From contig NZ_CP080417.1 in assembly GCF_019457535.1 (NCBI RefSeq), positions 2,294,001-2,358,000 of the forward strand: 64,000 nt of DNA. Reading direction: 5' to 3'. The position numbers and the translations under genes were made by a program. The stretch comes from Shewanella halotolerans. GTDB taxonomy: Bacteria; Pseudomonadota; Gammaproteobacteria; Enterobacterales; Shewanellaceae. Positions 50,579 to 60,278 of this stretch are shown here, piece by piece. How positions within the stretch are numbered: the stretch's first letter is position 1; each line of letters begins with the position of its first letter. The notes below the pieces were generated by a model. That model was not told the DNA's origin, ran no database searches, and saw only the letters and a list, made by a program, of their open reading frames with translations.

Positions 50579-52594
50579 TTAGATGCTTGCGGCCAGCTCA
50601 GCACCTTGGCGAATAGCCCGTTTGGCATCGAGCTCGGCGGCAACATCCACACCGCCAATCAGATGCACTGGCAGACCTGTGTTTTTCATCTCATCGACCA
50701 AGCTGCGATTAGACTCTTGTCCGGCACATAACACCACATTGTCTACCTCTAGAACCTGAGCCGCCTCACCGACTTTGATATGTAGGCCTTGTTCATCGAA
50801 CTTCTGGTAGCTGACACCGTTTAGCATCTCGACATCATGGTGCTTAGCCACAGCGCGGTGGATCCAACCTGTGGTTTTACCGAGTCCCTTGCCCATCTTG
50901 CTGGTTTTACGCTGCAATAGGTAAATTTTTCGGCTTGTGTGTTCCAGCTGAGGCGTGGTTAAACCGCCTCGCTCACCATAGGTTTTGTCTATGCCCCACT
51001 GCTTGAGCCAGGTATCAGGCTTGAGTGTGGTAGACTCCTGCTCTCCGAGATAGTGAGCCATATCGAAGCCGATACCACCGGCGCCGATCAGAGCAACCCG
51101 CTCGCCTACCTCGACCTCGCCGTTCAGCACCTGTTGGTAATTCACCACCTTGGGGCTGTCGAAACCGGGCAGGTCGAGCGCTCTTGGCACAACACCGGCG
51201 GCGATCACTACCTCATCGAAGGGCTCGTCTCTAACCACTGAGGCGTCCAGTCGGGTGTTGAGCCTTAGCTCGACCTTGTTGAGCTTCATCTGCTCGGTGA
51301 AATAGCGGATGGTTTCATCAAACTCCTCTTTACCCGGGATCTTACGGGCCAGGTTAAACTGACCACCGACCTCCCCCTTGGCCTCAAACAGCACCACCTG
51401 ATGGCCTCGGCTAGCAGCATAGATGGAAAACGCCATTCCGGCTGGGCCTGCGCCCATGACGGCAATGCGTTTCTTGTGCGTCGCCGACACAAAATTAAGC
51501 TCTGTCTCATAACAGGCTCTGGGGTTGACCAGACAGGTGGCGCGTTTCAGCGCAAAGGTATGATCCAGACAGGCCTGATTACACCCGATACAGGTGTTGA
51601 TCAGCTGACTCTCGCCCGCGGCCGCCTTATTGACAAACTCGGCATCGGCCAGGAAAGGGCGGGCCATAGAGACCATATCAGCCTGACCCGAGGCAATGAT
51701 CTGCTCGCCGATCTCAGGGGTATTGATACGGTTAGTGGCGATAAGCGGCACGCTCACCTCTTGCTTGAGGCGCTCAGTCACCCAGGCAAAGGCGCCGCGG
51801 GGCACACTAGTCACAATGGTAGGTACCCGGGCCTCATGCCAGCCTATGCCTGTGTTGATGATGGTCACGCCGGCGCTCTCCAGCCACTTGGCCAGCTGCA
51901 CCACCTCCTCCCAGGAGGAGCCGTTATCCACCAGATCAAGCATAGAGAGGCGAAACACTATGATGAAATCTCTGCCGACCCTTTCACGGATCGCCTTGAC
52001 GATCTCCACCGGGAACTTGGCTCTTTGGCTGAACTCACCGCCCCACTCGTCGTTGCGCTTATTGGTTCTGGCGCAAATAAACTGATTGATTAGGTAGCCT
52101 TCAGATCCCATTACCTCCACGCCATCGTAGCCCGCCTTCTTGGCCAGCGCCGCCGTGGTGGCGTAGTCTTTGATGGTGCTTCTTACCTGACGGGCCGACA
52201 TGGCCGAAGGGGTAAAGGGGGTAATCGGCGACTTGATCTTGCTGGGCGCCTGTGAAAAAGGATGATAGCCGTAACGTCCGGCGTGCAGGATCTGCATACA
52301 GATCTTACCGCCCGCCTCATGTACCGCGCTGGTGACGACCTTATGCTTGGCGACCTGCCAGGGGAAGCTTAGCTGACAAGCATTGGGCGCCAAACGACCT
52401 CTGAGGTTAGGCGAGATCCCGCCAGTCACAATCAGGCCAACACCACCGGCAGCACGTTCTTGGTAGAATTTTGCCAGTTTCTCAAAACCGCCCTTTTCTT
52501 CTTCGAGCCCGGTGTGCATGGAGCCCATGAGCACACGATTCTTCAGTTGTGTGAAGCCGAGATCTAAGGGTTCTAATAAATGCGGAAACGACAT
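50579..52594 (-). CDS. fadH: 2,4-dienoyl-CoA reductase (NADPH), flavin-[4Fe-4S] type
   Basis: The 671-residue enzyme matches E. coli FadH (672). It combines an FMN-binding TIM barrel (about 1-340, with HAGRYGYHP and MVSMARPFLAD), a [4Fe-4S] cluster motif CIGCNQAC with later Cys, and FAD/NADPH domains (AVMGAGPAGMAFSIYAA and ALIGAGGIGFDMAHYL). It reduces 2,4-dienoyl-CoA in beta-oxidation of unsaturated fatty acids. Single gene. Confidence 0.96.
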   Translation of the reverse strand: MSFPHLLEPLDLGFTQLKNRVLMGSMHTGLEEEKGGFEKLAKFYQERAAGGVGLIVTGGISPNLRGRLAPNACQLSFPWQVAKHKVVTSAVHEAGGKICMQILHAGRYGYHPFSQAPSKIKSPITPFTPSAMSARQVRSTIKDYATTAALAKKAGYDGVEVMGSEGYLINQFICARTNKRNDEWGGEFSQRAKFPVEIVKAIRERVGRDFIIVFRLSMLDLVDNGSSWEEVVQLAKWLESAGVTIINTGIGWHEARVPTIVTSVPRGAFAWVTERLKQEVSVPLIATNRINTPEIGEQIIASGQADMVSMARPFLADAEFVNKAAAGESQLINTCIGCNQACLDHTFALKRATCLVNPRACYETELNFVSATHKKRIAVMGAGPAGMAFSIYAASRGHQVVLFEAKGEVGGQFNLARKIPGKEEFDETIRYFTEQMKLNKVELRLNTRLDASVVRDEPFDEVVIAAGVVPRALDLPGFDSPKVVNYQQVLNGEVEVGERVALIGAGGIGFDMAHYLGEQESTTLKPDTWLKQWGIDKTYGERGGLTTPQLEHTSRKIYLLQRKTSKMGKGLGKTTGWIHRAVAKHHDVEMLNGVSYQKFDEQGLHIKVGEAAQVLEVDNVVLCAGQESNRSLVDEMKNTGLPVHLIGGVDVAAELDAKRAIRQGAELAASI

Positions 52595-52759
52595 TTAAAC
52601 ATCCTTTTTAAACAAGTGATTTAAATCAGCATACCCGCTGTTTGGATTTAGCTCAATACTCAATGCGTGCCAAGCCTTAAGATTCATTTACAATTGTGTT
52701 TCGCCCCTATGGCCGTTTTCAGTTAGCATAGAGGGATCAGAGTCATAAAGGAGTGGATA

Positions 52760-54601
52760 ATGTCCGCTAAGCCCTCAATATTTAAACGGATCTTTTCCAC
52801 CTTGTGGAAGGTGGTTAACACCACACGCAAGGTGATCTTAAATCTATTCTTCTTCGGTTTTATCGCCCTCTTGTTCGTGATCCTCGCCGGTGAGGAGAGC
52901 CCAACAGTCGAAGAGGGTTCAGCATTAGTGCTTGATCTATCGGGTAACGTGGTAGAGCAGAAACGCCAGGTGGACCCCATAGAAGCGGCCATGAAGAGTG
53001 GTAAAGGGGGCCAGAGCGATGGCGAGATCCTACTTGCCGATCTGCTAAACGCTATCGACAATGCGGCCAGCGACAAACGCATCTCCGCCATAGTGCTCGA
53101 CATAGGTCACCTTAGATGGACAGGGATCAGCAAGTTGCAGAGCATTGGTGACGCATTGACCCGCTTTAAGGCCTCAGGCAAGCCGATTATCGCCATGGGG
53201 AACTGGTATGGCCAAAACCAGTACTTCCTAGCCAGTTTCGCCGATACCATCTACCTCAACCCTCAGGGTTCGGTAGAGATAGAAGGCCTGAGCCGCTATC
53301 GCCAATATTTCAAGTCGGCCCTGGATAAACTCAAGATCAAGGCGCACGTTTTCAGGGTGGGCACCTTCAAGTCTGCGGTCGAGCCCTTTATGCGCGACGA
53401 CATGTCTGAGGCGGCTAAATCGGCCAACCGCGAGCTGCTACAAGATATCTGGGACAGCTTCGAAGCCACGGTCAGCGAAAACCGCGGCATCAAACAAGAT
53501 GACCTGATGCTGAGCGCCGAGCGTTATCTTGCCGAGCTTAATAAGGCCAATGGTCGCTCATCCGAGATGGCCATCAACCTTGGCTGGGTCGATAAGCTCG
53601 CCACTTCCGAGCAGTTCCGTCTGGACATGGTCGAGCGTGTAGGTGAAGCCAAAGAAGGGCACAGCTTTAAGCAGATCAGCTTCTATGACTATCAGAGCGT
53701 GATCCAGCAGTTCCCGCCAGTATTGATGCACGACGCCGTCGGCATCATAGTCGCCAAGGGCAACATACTCAATGGTCACCAGGCAGCGGGCCAGATCGGT
53801 GGTGAGAGCACCTCTGCCCTGCTTCGCAAGGCGAGATTCGATGACAAGGTGAAGGCTGTGGTGCTGAGAGTCGACAGCCCTGGCGGCAGCGCATTTGCCT
53901 CCGAGCAGATCCGTCAGGAAGTGCTGGCCCTCAAGGCAACCAACAAGCCAGTGGTTGTCAGTATGGGCACCTATGCCGCATCGGGTGGCTACTGGATCTC
54001 GGCAAGCGCCGACTATATCTACGCCACACCAACGACGCTTACCGGCTCTATCGGTATCTTCGGCATGATGACCACCTTCGAAGACTCACTGGCAGAACTT
54101 GGGATCCACACAGACGGCGTCTCCACCTCAGGCTGGACCTCGTTCTCCAGCACCCAGGGGATCAGCGATGAGCTCAAGGAGATCATTCAGCGCCATATCG
54201 AGCGAGGCTACCAGGACTTCATCTCGCTTGTCTCAGAGGAGCGCGGCATGAAACCCGAAGAGGTGGATAAGATTGCCCAGGGTCGTGTCTGGTCCGGCAA
54301 ACGCGCACTTGAGCTTGGCCTTGTCGACGAACTTGGCGATCTTGAGCAGGCGGTGACTAAGGCGGCCGAGCTGGCTAAGCTTGAGAAGTTCGATACCAAG
54401 CTGATCGAACAGGAGCTATCGCCACAGGAGCAGTTCATCCAGCAGATGTTTGCCCAGGCTGTAAGCTACATGCCACAGACTCTGTCTCAGAGCAGCCTAA
54501 TCGAACAACTGCTTGGTGAGGTGAGCAGCGTAGTCGAAGAATTTAACGCCTTTGACGATCCAAACGGCCTCTACCTCTACTGCGACAGCTGTAACTACTA
54601 A
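52760..54601 (+). CDS. sppA: Signal peptide peptidase, 67-kDa type
   Basis: A 613-residue protein with an N-terminal membrane anchor (about 29-50, LFFFGFIALLFVILAG). The tandem S49 repeats carry the catalytic Lys in GTFKSAVEPFMRDDMS and the Ser in YAASGGYWISASAD, followed by TLTGSIGIFG. It degrades cleaved signal peptides at the inner membrane. AAGGAG lies about seven bases before the ATG. It is followed by ansA, as in E. coli. Confidence 0.96.
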   Translation: MSAKPSIFKRIFSTLWKVVNTTRKVILNLFFFGFIALLFVILAGEESPTVEEGSALVLDLSGNVVEQKRQVDPIEAAMKSGKGGQSDGEILLADLLNAIDNAASDKRISAIVLDIGHLRWTGISKLQSIGDALTRFKASGKPIIAMGNWYGQNQYFLASFADTIYLNPQGSVEIEGLSRYRQYFKSALDKLKIKAHVFRVGTFKSAVEPFMRDDMSEAAKSANRELLQDIWDSFEATVSENRGIKQDDLMLSAERYLAELNKANGRSSEMAINLGWVDKLATSEQFRLDMVERVGEAKEGHSFKQISFYDYQSVIQQFPPVLMHDAVGIIVAKGNILNGHQAAGQIGGESTSALLRKARFDDKVKAVVLRVDSPGGSAFASEQIRQEVLALKATNKPVVVSMGTYAASGGYWISASADYIYATPTTLTGSIGIFGMMTTFEDSLAELGIHTDGVSTSGWTSFSSTQGISDELKEIIQRHIERGYQDFISLVSEERGMKPEEVDKIAQGRVWSGKRALELGLVDELGDLEQAVTKAAELAKLEKFDTKLIEQELSPQEQFIQQMFAQAVSYMPQTLSQSSLIEQLLGEVSSVVEEFNAFDDPNGLYLYCDSCNY

Positions 54602-54638
54602 TCGCTCTGCTGTACTCGCAGCAAAGACGCTATCACAG

Positions 54639-54666
54639 AAAAGCCCGCAGATGCGGGCTTTTTTAT
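54639..54666 (+). terminator. Terminator after sppA
   Basis: AAAAGCCCGC (54639-54648) and GCGGGCTTTT (54653-54662) form a 10-bp stem followed by T-rich sequence. Confidence 0.88.
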
Positions 54667-54722
54667 TGGCGCTTTCCTAAGTATAATCCCGCCAATCCTG
54701 CATCAATAAAGCTATCACTATA

Positions 54723-55736
54723 ATGAAAAAACCCTCCATCTATGTCGCCTACACAGGCGGCACCATAGGCATGCAAAAGACAGATAATGGTTTCGCGCCG
54801 GTACCGGGATTTCTCACCGACTGCGTCAAGGCCATGCCCGAGTTTTTTCATCAGGAGATGCCAGACTTTGTCATCAGTGAATATTGTCCACTGATCGACT
54901 CTTCAAACATGGCGCCGACGGATTGGCAGATGATCGCCGACGATATCAAGGCAAACTACGACAAGTATGATGGCTTCGTGATCCTCCATGGCACAGATAC
55001 CATGGCCTTTACCGCCTCGGCGCTCTCCTTCATGCTGCAAGGGCTCACCAAACCCGTTATCGTTACCGGCTCGCAGATCCCGCTGGCCCAGCTGCGCTCA
55101 GACGGCCAGACCAATCTGCTTAACGCCCTCTATATCGCCGCCAACTATCCGGTGGCCGAGGTATGCCTCTTCTTTAACAACAAGCTGTTTCGTGGCAATC
55201 GCACCACTAAGGCCCATGCAGATGGCTTCGATGCCTTCGCCTCGCCTAACTTCCCTATTCTGTTAGAGGCAGGCATTAAGATCCGCCTCAAGGCGGGCCG
55301 CATCAGCGAGAGCAAGGCCAATACCCTGACGGTCAACAAGATAAGCCCGCAGCCCATAGGCGTGGTTACCCTCTACCCAGGGATCACCACAGAGATCATC
55401 GATAACATCTTACAGCAGCCGGTAAAGGCGCTAATTTTACTTACCTACGGTGTCGGCAATGCGCCGCAAAACCCTGAGTTACTGGAGTGTCTGCGCAAAG
55501 CCAACGAGCGCGGCATCATACTGGTGAATCTAACCCAGTGTTTGCAGGGGAAGGTCAACATGGGCGGCTATGCCACCGGCAACGCGCTGGCCAAAGCCGG
55601 GGTTATCAGCGGTTTTGACATGACCACGGAAGCGGCGCTGACCAAACTGCACTACCTGCTATCTACCGAGCTTTCACCGAGCGATATTCGCGTGCAGATG
55701 CAGCAAGATCTCTGCGGCGAGCTCACCGAAGACTAA
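54723..55736 (+). CDS. ansA: Type I (cytoplasmic) L-asparaginase
   Basis: A 337-residue asparaginase without signal peptide, as in E. coli AnsA (338). The first catalytic Thr is in YTGGTIGMQ and the second in ILHGTDTMAFTASAL. It splits asparagine to aspartate and ammonia. The lack of a signal peptide separates it from the periplasmic AnsB. Confidence 0.96.
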   Translation: MKKPSIYVAYTGGTIGMQKTDNGFAPVPGFLTDCVKAMPEFFHQEMPDFVISEYCPLIDSSNMAPTDWQMIADDIKANYDKYDGFVILHGTDTMAFTASALSFMLQGLTKPVIVTGSQIPLAQLRSDGQTNLLNALYIAANYPVAEVCLFFNNKLFRGNRTTKAHADGFDAFASPNFPILLEAGIKIRLKAGRISESKANTLTVNKISPQPIGVVTLYPGITTEIIDNILQQPVKALILLTYGVGNAPQNPELLECLRKANERGIILVNLTQCLQGKVNMGGYATGNALAKAGVISGFDMTTEAALTKLHYLLSTELSPSDIRVQMQQDLCGELTED

Positions 55737-55764
55737 TTGGTTTAAAACTAACAATGCGAAATAA

Positions 55765-55792
55765 AAAAGCCCCTGTCATCAGGGGCTTTTCA
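55765..55792. terminator. Bidirectional terminator between ansA and yeaC
   Basis: AAAAGCCCCTG (55765-55775) and CAGGGGCTTTT (55780-55790) form a perfect 11-bp stem with a TCAT loop between convergent genes. Confidence 0.9.
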
Positions 55793-55795
55793 CTC

Positions 55796-56077
55796 TTAGA
55801 GGTCTTGCTCTTTGAAGGCGGCGATACTCTCGCCCTTGAACTGACGTTTCAGCTCGGCCTTTGACAGTTCGTTCAATTCACCTTGGTTATTAATGGTGAA
55901 ATGATCTGTCTGGTTCAACCTGCGAGCCTGGTACAGCATCACCAGCTGCAGTGTCGAGTCTTTCTGCTCATCAGACAGCACTGTACCATCTTCCCACTTG
56001 CCGAGTTCGGCGGCGCTGAGTAATCGCTCGTATACCTCTTGAGGCATATCGTCGATCACTTTATTGATATCACTCAT
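55796..56077 (-). CDS. yeaC: YeaC-like protein (DUF1315)
   Basis: A 93-residue protein. MPQEVYERLLSAAELGKWEDG and EQKDSTLQLVMLYQARR are close to E. coli YeaC, which has unknown function. It starts four bases before the stop of the upstream zinc-ribbon gene (ATGA overlap). Proximity to ansA and sppA resembles the enterobacterial neighbourhood. Confidence 0.85.
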   Translation of the reverse strand: MSDINKVIDDMPQEVYERLLSAAELGKWEDGTVLSDEQKDSTLQLVMLYQARRLNQTDHFTINNQGELNELSKAELKRQFKGESIAAFKEQDL

Positions 56078-56391
56078 ATACTCTTCCGTTTATGTAACAC
56101 TATGCGGACTCTGGCTATCAGATAGCCGACGAAGCCAAAGACGAAGCAGATGCCGGCGATATTGGCTCTGAGCCCTTCCGCCGGCTCGCCGCCCCAAAAC
56201 CAGATCACCACACCGGCAATAAACAGCGTCATCGCCAGAAAGCTCTGGTTCATCAGCTGATTGGTACGCTTGATATGACTGATCCGATTGAGCGACTCGT
56301 TATCCCCTGACAAACCCGAGGAACAGTGAGGGCAGCTCTTAGCCAAACTCGATATGCGCTTTTGACAACTTGGGCATTCTACTAAGGCCAT
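56074..56391 (-). CDS. Zinc-ribbon protein with two membrane spans
   Basis: The 105-residue protein has an N-terminal zinc ribbon (CPSCQKRISSLAKSCPHC) and two hydrophobic segments (about 48-66 and 76-96). The tail ends in basic residues (RVRIVLHKRK). It is a probable inner-membrane protein of unknown role, coupled to yeaC and starting nine bases after the M14 peptidase gene, so the three genes form one operon. Confidence 0.75.
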   Translation of the reverse strand: MALVECPSCQKRISSLAKSCPHCSSGLSGDNESLNRISHIKRTNQLMNQSFLAMTLFIAGVVIWFWGGEPAEGLRANIAGICFVFGFVGYLIARVRIVLHKRKSI

Positions 56392-56400
56392 TGCGGACTC

Positions 56401-57534
56401 CTATCTTAGCTTATCGACCACGGCCAGCATGGCGAGCAGTGACGCCTCACCCAGGTAGATGCAACGCTCAGGTGACCAACCAGACATAGGATCTGGCATG
56501 TTGGCGTTATCTTTAAATGGCATCTCTAGGGTGTTAGAGAGACAGCCGAAGGTCTGCGCTACCCAGTTTGACGCAACCGTCAAGTTAGCCTGGCCTGGCT
56601 CGTCTTTATCATAGCCAAACTCATCCTGGAAATCGGCGCTCGCCATCAGCAATGCCTTAACGAAATCGGCCTGCTGATCCGCCATCTTTTGATTGTAACC
56701 CGGCACGCCTTCACAACCTGCGAGGAACACATATGGCAGGCCTTCGTCACCGTGTACATCATAATAGAGATCGACGCCCGTCTCTTTCATGCGATTGACC
56801 ACATGATACACCTCAGGGCTCTTCTCTAGCGACGGACTCTGCCATTCGCGGTTAAGGTTAACGCCCTTGGCATTGGTTCTCAGGTGGCCACGCACGCCGC
56901 CATCCGGGTTCATGTTTGGTACGATATAGAAGTTGGCCTTATCCAGCAGCGCCTTAGCCGTCGGACAATCACCATCGAGAAGGTTGTTCAGCAGGCCTTC
57001 CACCAGCCACTCGGCCATGGTTTCACCCGGATGTTGTCGCGCGGTGATCCAGATCTTAGCTTTCTCTTCATCTTCATCACCCACCTTAACCAGGGTCATG
57101 TCGCGATCGTCTAAGGTCTTACCTAGATGCTCGAGTGAGACGAGTGGATGCACCTGAACGGCGCTAAGCAGATCCTGATGACGCTCGTAGCTATAGGGCG
57201 CGAAATAGGCAATCTGGATCATCTCGCAATCCAGTTCCACCTCTATAGTGAGCTTGCCATCTTGATACTGAGTCGGCAGGCGGAACCATTGCTGTCTGTC
57301 GTAGGTAGCCACGGCCTGATAGCCTTCCCAGCCCTTAGTGTAAGAGGCTTGGCCCGCGTTGATGATATTCAGGGTATAGCGCTGGCCAACTTCACCTTGC
57401 AAACGAAAGTTGAACCACTGGAAAAACTCGCCCCCTTCATCGGGTCTAATGGCCAGTTGCACATTATTGATATCATCTTGGTTGATGACCTCAATATTAC
57501 CGCCGTCAAAATTGGCACTGATTAGCATATCCAT
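56401..57534 (-). CDS. M14 zinc carboxypeptidase, cytosolic CCP-like
   Basis: The 377-residue enzyme has an N-terminal beta-rich domain (about 1-120) and an M14 catalytic domain. Zinc ligands are His and Glu in RQHPGETMAEW and His in YDVHGDEG; substrate-binding residues lie in NPDGGVRGHLRTN, and the catalytic Glu in NTLEMPFK. No signal peptide is present, so it acts in the cytoplasm. Domain order is that of bacterial relatives of eukaryotic cytosolic carboxypeptidases; the substrate is not known. Confidence 0.88.
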   Translation of the reverse strand: MDMLISANFDGGNIEVINQDDINNVQLAIRPDEGGEFFQWFNFRLQGEVGQRYTLNIINAGQASYTKGWEGYQAVATYDRQQWFRLPTQYQDGKLTIEVELDCEMIQIAYFAPYSYERHQDLLSAVQVHPLVSLEHLGKTLDDRDMTLVKVGDEDEEKAKIWITARQHPGETMAEWLVEGLLNNLLDGDCPTAKALLDKANFYIVPNMNPDGGVRGHLRTNAKGVNLNREWQSPSLEKSPEVYHVVNRMKETGVDLYYDVHGDEGLPYVFLAGCEGVPGYNQKMADQQADFVKALLMASADFQDEFGYDKDEPGQANLTVASNWVAQTFGCLSNTLEMPFKDNANMPDPMSGWSPERCIYLGEASLLAMLAVVDKLR

Positions 57535-57653
57535 TCCTTCATTGAGTTAAGGCAGACATCTTGGGTCTGCTGATCCCCTAAGGATAAACTAATTCGCCCC
57601 GTTTTCGCACCGCTAGCGCTAAATAAAAGCCAGTTTTTTTGCTGTCATTTTGA

Positions 57654-58334
57654 CTAACACAGAAAGCTGTAACCCTGACCACGAACGGTATTGATGATGG
57701 TTTTTGGCAGACAGATCTTGGCAAGTTTACGCCTTGTATTACTGATGTGCATATCCAGGTTTCGATCAAACTGTCCCAGATCTTTCTTCAGCACACTTTT
57801 CTGCAACTCCTGTTTGGTTATCACCTCTCCTTTGCGATCAAACAGGTATTTGAGCAGCTTAAACTCGGTCTGAGTCAGGGATACGCGCCGCTCAGCCACC
57901 TCTATGCTGAAATCATTCTGATTAAAATAGATCGCCTTTATCGGTAGTGGCAGAACGTCGGTCAGCTGCGCTTTGGTGATGGCCGCACGGCGACGCAGGG
58001 CTTCGATGCGCACCACCAGCTCACGTACACTCACAGGTTTAGAGAGAAAATCGTCGGCGCCGAGACGAAACCCTTTAACCCGCCGCTCCTCTTCATCGGT
58101 AGCCGAGATCAGGATCACCGGCAGGTTGTCGCTGCGTGACTCTAGAAACGCAAAGCCATCCACAAGGGGCATCTCGATATCCAAGATAATGAGATCGATC
58201 GCCATTTTGCCTAAAATAAGCAGTGCTTCCTGGCCATTACTGGCACAATGCACCTGATACCCGCTGGCGACTAGGCCAAGATAAAGGACTTCGCGCGCAA
58301 AGGGATCATCATCAACGAGTAACACTCTTTCCAT
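57654..58334 (-). CDS. OmpR-family response regulator (orphan)
   Basis: The 226-residue regulator has a receiver with Asp52 (LDIEMPLVDG), Ser77 and Lys99, then a winged-helix DNA-binding domain (about 130-226, RRVSLTQTEFKLLKYLFDRKGEVITKQEL, ending GYSFLC). No sensor kinase lies beside it; the neighbours are a carboxypeptidase and a DUF885 gene. A 31-bp palindrome ends six bases before the ATG and contains its AAGG ribosome site. Target genes are unknown. Confidence 0.93.
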   Translation of the reverse strand: MERVLLVDDDPFAREVLYLGLVASGYQVHCASNGQEALLILGKMAIDLIILDIEMPLVDGFAFLESRSDNLPVILISATDEEERRVKGFRLGADDFLSKPVSVRELVVRIEALRRRAAITKAQLTDVLPLPIKAIYFNQNDFSIEVAERRVSLTQTEFKLLKYLFDRKGEVITKQELQKSVLKKDLGQFDRNLDMHISNTRRKLAKICLPKTIINTVRGQGYSFLC

Positions 58335-58339
58335 TTAAG

Positions 58340-58370
58340 AACCTTAATGATAATAGTTATCATTAAGGTT
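58340..58370. promoter_or_regulatory. 31-bp perfect palindrome with Fur-like core upstream of the response regulator
   Basis: Arms AACCTTAATGATAA (58340-58353) and TTATCATTAAGGTT (58357-58370) are perfect, with TAG between. The centre TGATAAT-A-GTTATCA matches the Fur 7-1-7 consensus in 14 of 15 positions. The arm also contains the AAGG ribosome site of the leftward gene, so the transcript could mask it in a hairpin. Confidence 0.7.
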
Positions 58371-58459
58371 ACATTAACTCATCAGGCCAATCCAGTCCTT
58401 TATACCTCTAAAGAATAAAACTTTGACCAGTATCCCACCACATTGTTACTCGCGACATA

Positions 58460-58486
58460 AAAAAGGCCCCTTTTGGGGCCTTTAGC
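58460..58486 (-). terminator. Terminator after the DUF885 gene
   Basis: AAAGGCCCC (58462-58470) and GGGGCCTTT (58475-58483) form a perfect 9-bp stem; the minus-strand transcript ends in six U residues. Confidence 0.85.
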
Positions 58487-58499
58487 GACAAATCCAATT

Positions 58500-60278
58500 C
58501 TACTTGAGCATCAACTGGCGAATGTATTTCACCGGCGCGCTACCATAGCTTAAGAACTGTTCGTGGAAGCCTTTTAGGTTAAAGTCCTCTCCCTGCTTGG
58601 CCTTTAACTCCTCGCGGAAATCATAGATCTCACGATAACCCGCATAGTAGCTGGTGAGCTGCACCTGGCTAAGGGTTGCGCGGCGCCACTTGCCTTCGGC
58701 CTCAGCCTGTTGTTGGAAGGCTTCCTGAGTCATCAGCGCAATCGCCTCCTCCTCTGTCATCCCCTTCACCTGAATGCTGTAGTCCAAAATGGTGTTGGCA
58801 ATGACCCTAAGGTTCCACTTGTAATACATGAGCCACATCTCTGGCTCGAAGTTACCATAGCCCTCTTCCAGCATCATACGCTCGGCGTAAACCGCCCAAC
58901 CTTCAACCATGGCACCGTTACCAAACAGGCTCTTCACTAGGCTTGGCGACTCATTAGAGTAAACCAGCTGGGTGTAGTGACCCGGGATCGCCTCATGAAT
59001 ATTAAGCACCTGCAAGATCCAATGGTTGTATTCTCTCAGGTAACTCTCGGCAGAAGGATCGCTCATGCCATCCAGCGGTGTGACGTTGTAGTAGGTATTC
59101 CCCGTCTTCTCATAGGGGCCCGGTGCGCTAATCGAAGCGCCGGCGAAACCACGCATATATTCTGGGGTTTCACGCACCACCAAGGGCTTGTTAGGATCTA
59201 ACGTCACCAACTGCTTGTCGTTGACAAACTTGACCAACTCGGGGATCTGGGCGCGCACCTCGGCAACAAAGTCTTCGCGTTTCACATGGCGGGCCGACAG
59301 CTTATCAATTAGCTGACGAGTCGCCACCTTAGTGTCACTGGGCATCTCTGTCTTGAAATACTTGCTCCACAGCTGTGTGGTGATCTTAGCCATCTCGCCC
59401 TGGACTCTTGCCTTATCGGCCAGGGCCTTTTCATAGAGCTGCTTGGCCGACATGCCAGACTGAATATCGAAGGCAAACTTCTGCTCATAAAGCTCTTCAC
59501 CAATTCTAAAGCTACGGGCGCCCTCTTTAGTCAGCTTGGCTTCCAGGCCAGTCAACCAGTCGATATGTTGATTAATGGCATCGACCGCGAGCTTGAAACG
59601 GCTATTGAACAGGGTTTTCTCATCATCGCTGAGACCCGAGGCGGCAACCTGCTTCAATAGGTCATCAGAGAAGACGCTGAAGGCGCCGCGGTTTTGCATT
59701 ATGGCTAACTGGGTATGCTCTAGGGTCGGCTTGTCAATATTCTCTTTTGCCGCAGCATAATAGGCGGGTACATTTTCCATGCGAGCCAGGAAGGAACGTA
59801 GACGCTCATCAAGCGGTGCAAAGTCTTCGTTAACCAGCTGAGCGAATCCACCGGCTACGTTGTAGTTCGCGGGGTTCCATTGCCAAGACTTGAAGGTGTC
59901 TATCTCCCAGCGATCTTGCTGCAACAGGTTCTCAATCAACTTGTAGTCGATAAGCTCACTCGGGGTTAGCGTATTCACATCAAAGCCATTTAGCAGTTTA
60001 AGTTGGGCCTCGACGAAGGCTAAGCTCTCGATGCGGCTTTGGGCATTGGGCACCTTAAGCACACCGTCATATTTGTGATAACCACTGTAGAGCGCCCAGG
60101 TCGGCGACTGCTGCCACAAGGCATCGATAAATTGATTAGAAAACTCGGCAAAACTCAGTGCCTGTACCTCGGTAGCACTCGCCATCTGAGGAGTTGCAGT
60201 TTCGCTAGTGTGTGTCTGACAGGCGGTAAGACTACCTAACCCCAGGACGATGGCGGCAGCGATGACGCTATTCTTCAT
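58500..60278 (-). CDS. DUF885 lipoprotein, metallopeptidase-like
   Basis: ATG 60278 is chosen since GGGAAGAAG precedes it; a Met six codons upstream is less likely. The 592-residue protein has a lipobox (LTAC, Cys20) after a hydrophobic signal, then a helical DUF885 domain. The HEAIPGH motif, with later GAMVEGWAVYAERMM, resembles a gluzincin zinc site (H-E-x3-G-H), so peptidase activity is possible. Its likely position is anchored in the outer membrane, facing the periplasm. Family function is not well established. Confidence 0.88.
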   Translation of the reverse strand: MKNSVIAAAIVLGLGSLTACQTHTSETATPQMASATEVQALSFAEFSNQFIDALWQQSPTWALYSGYHKYDGVLKVPNAQSRIESLAFVEAQLKLLNGFDVNTLTPSELIDYKLIENLLQQDRWEIDTFKSWQWNPANYNVAGGFAQLVNEDFAPLDERLRSFLARMENVPAYYAAAKENIDKPTLEHTQLAIMQNRGAFSVFSDDLLKQVAASGLSDDEKTLFNSRFKLAVDAINQHIDWLTGLEAKLTKEGARSFRIGEELYEQKFAFDIQSGMSAKQLYEKALADKARVQGEMAKITTQLWSKYFKTEMPSDTKVATRQLIDKLSARHVKREDFVAEVRAQIPELVKFVNDKQLVTLDPNKPLVVRETPEYMRGFAGASISAPGPYEKTGNTYYNVTPLDGMSDPSAESYLREYNHWILQVLNIHEAIPGHYTQLVYSNESPSLVKSLFGNGAMVEGWAVYAERMMLEEGYGNFEPEMWLMYYKWNLRVIANTILDYSIQVKGMTEEEAIALMTQEAFQQQAEAEGKWRRATLSQVQLTSYYAGYREIYDFREELKAKQGEDFNLKGFHEQFLSYGSAPVKYIRQLMLK

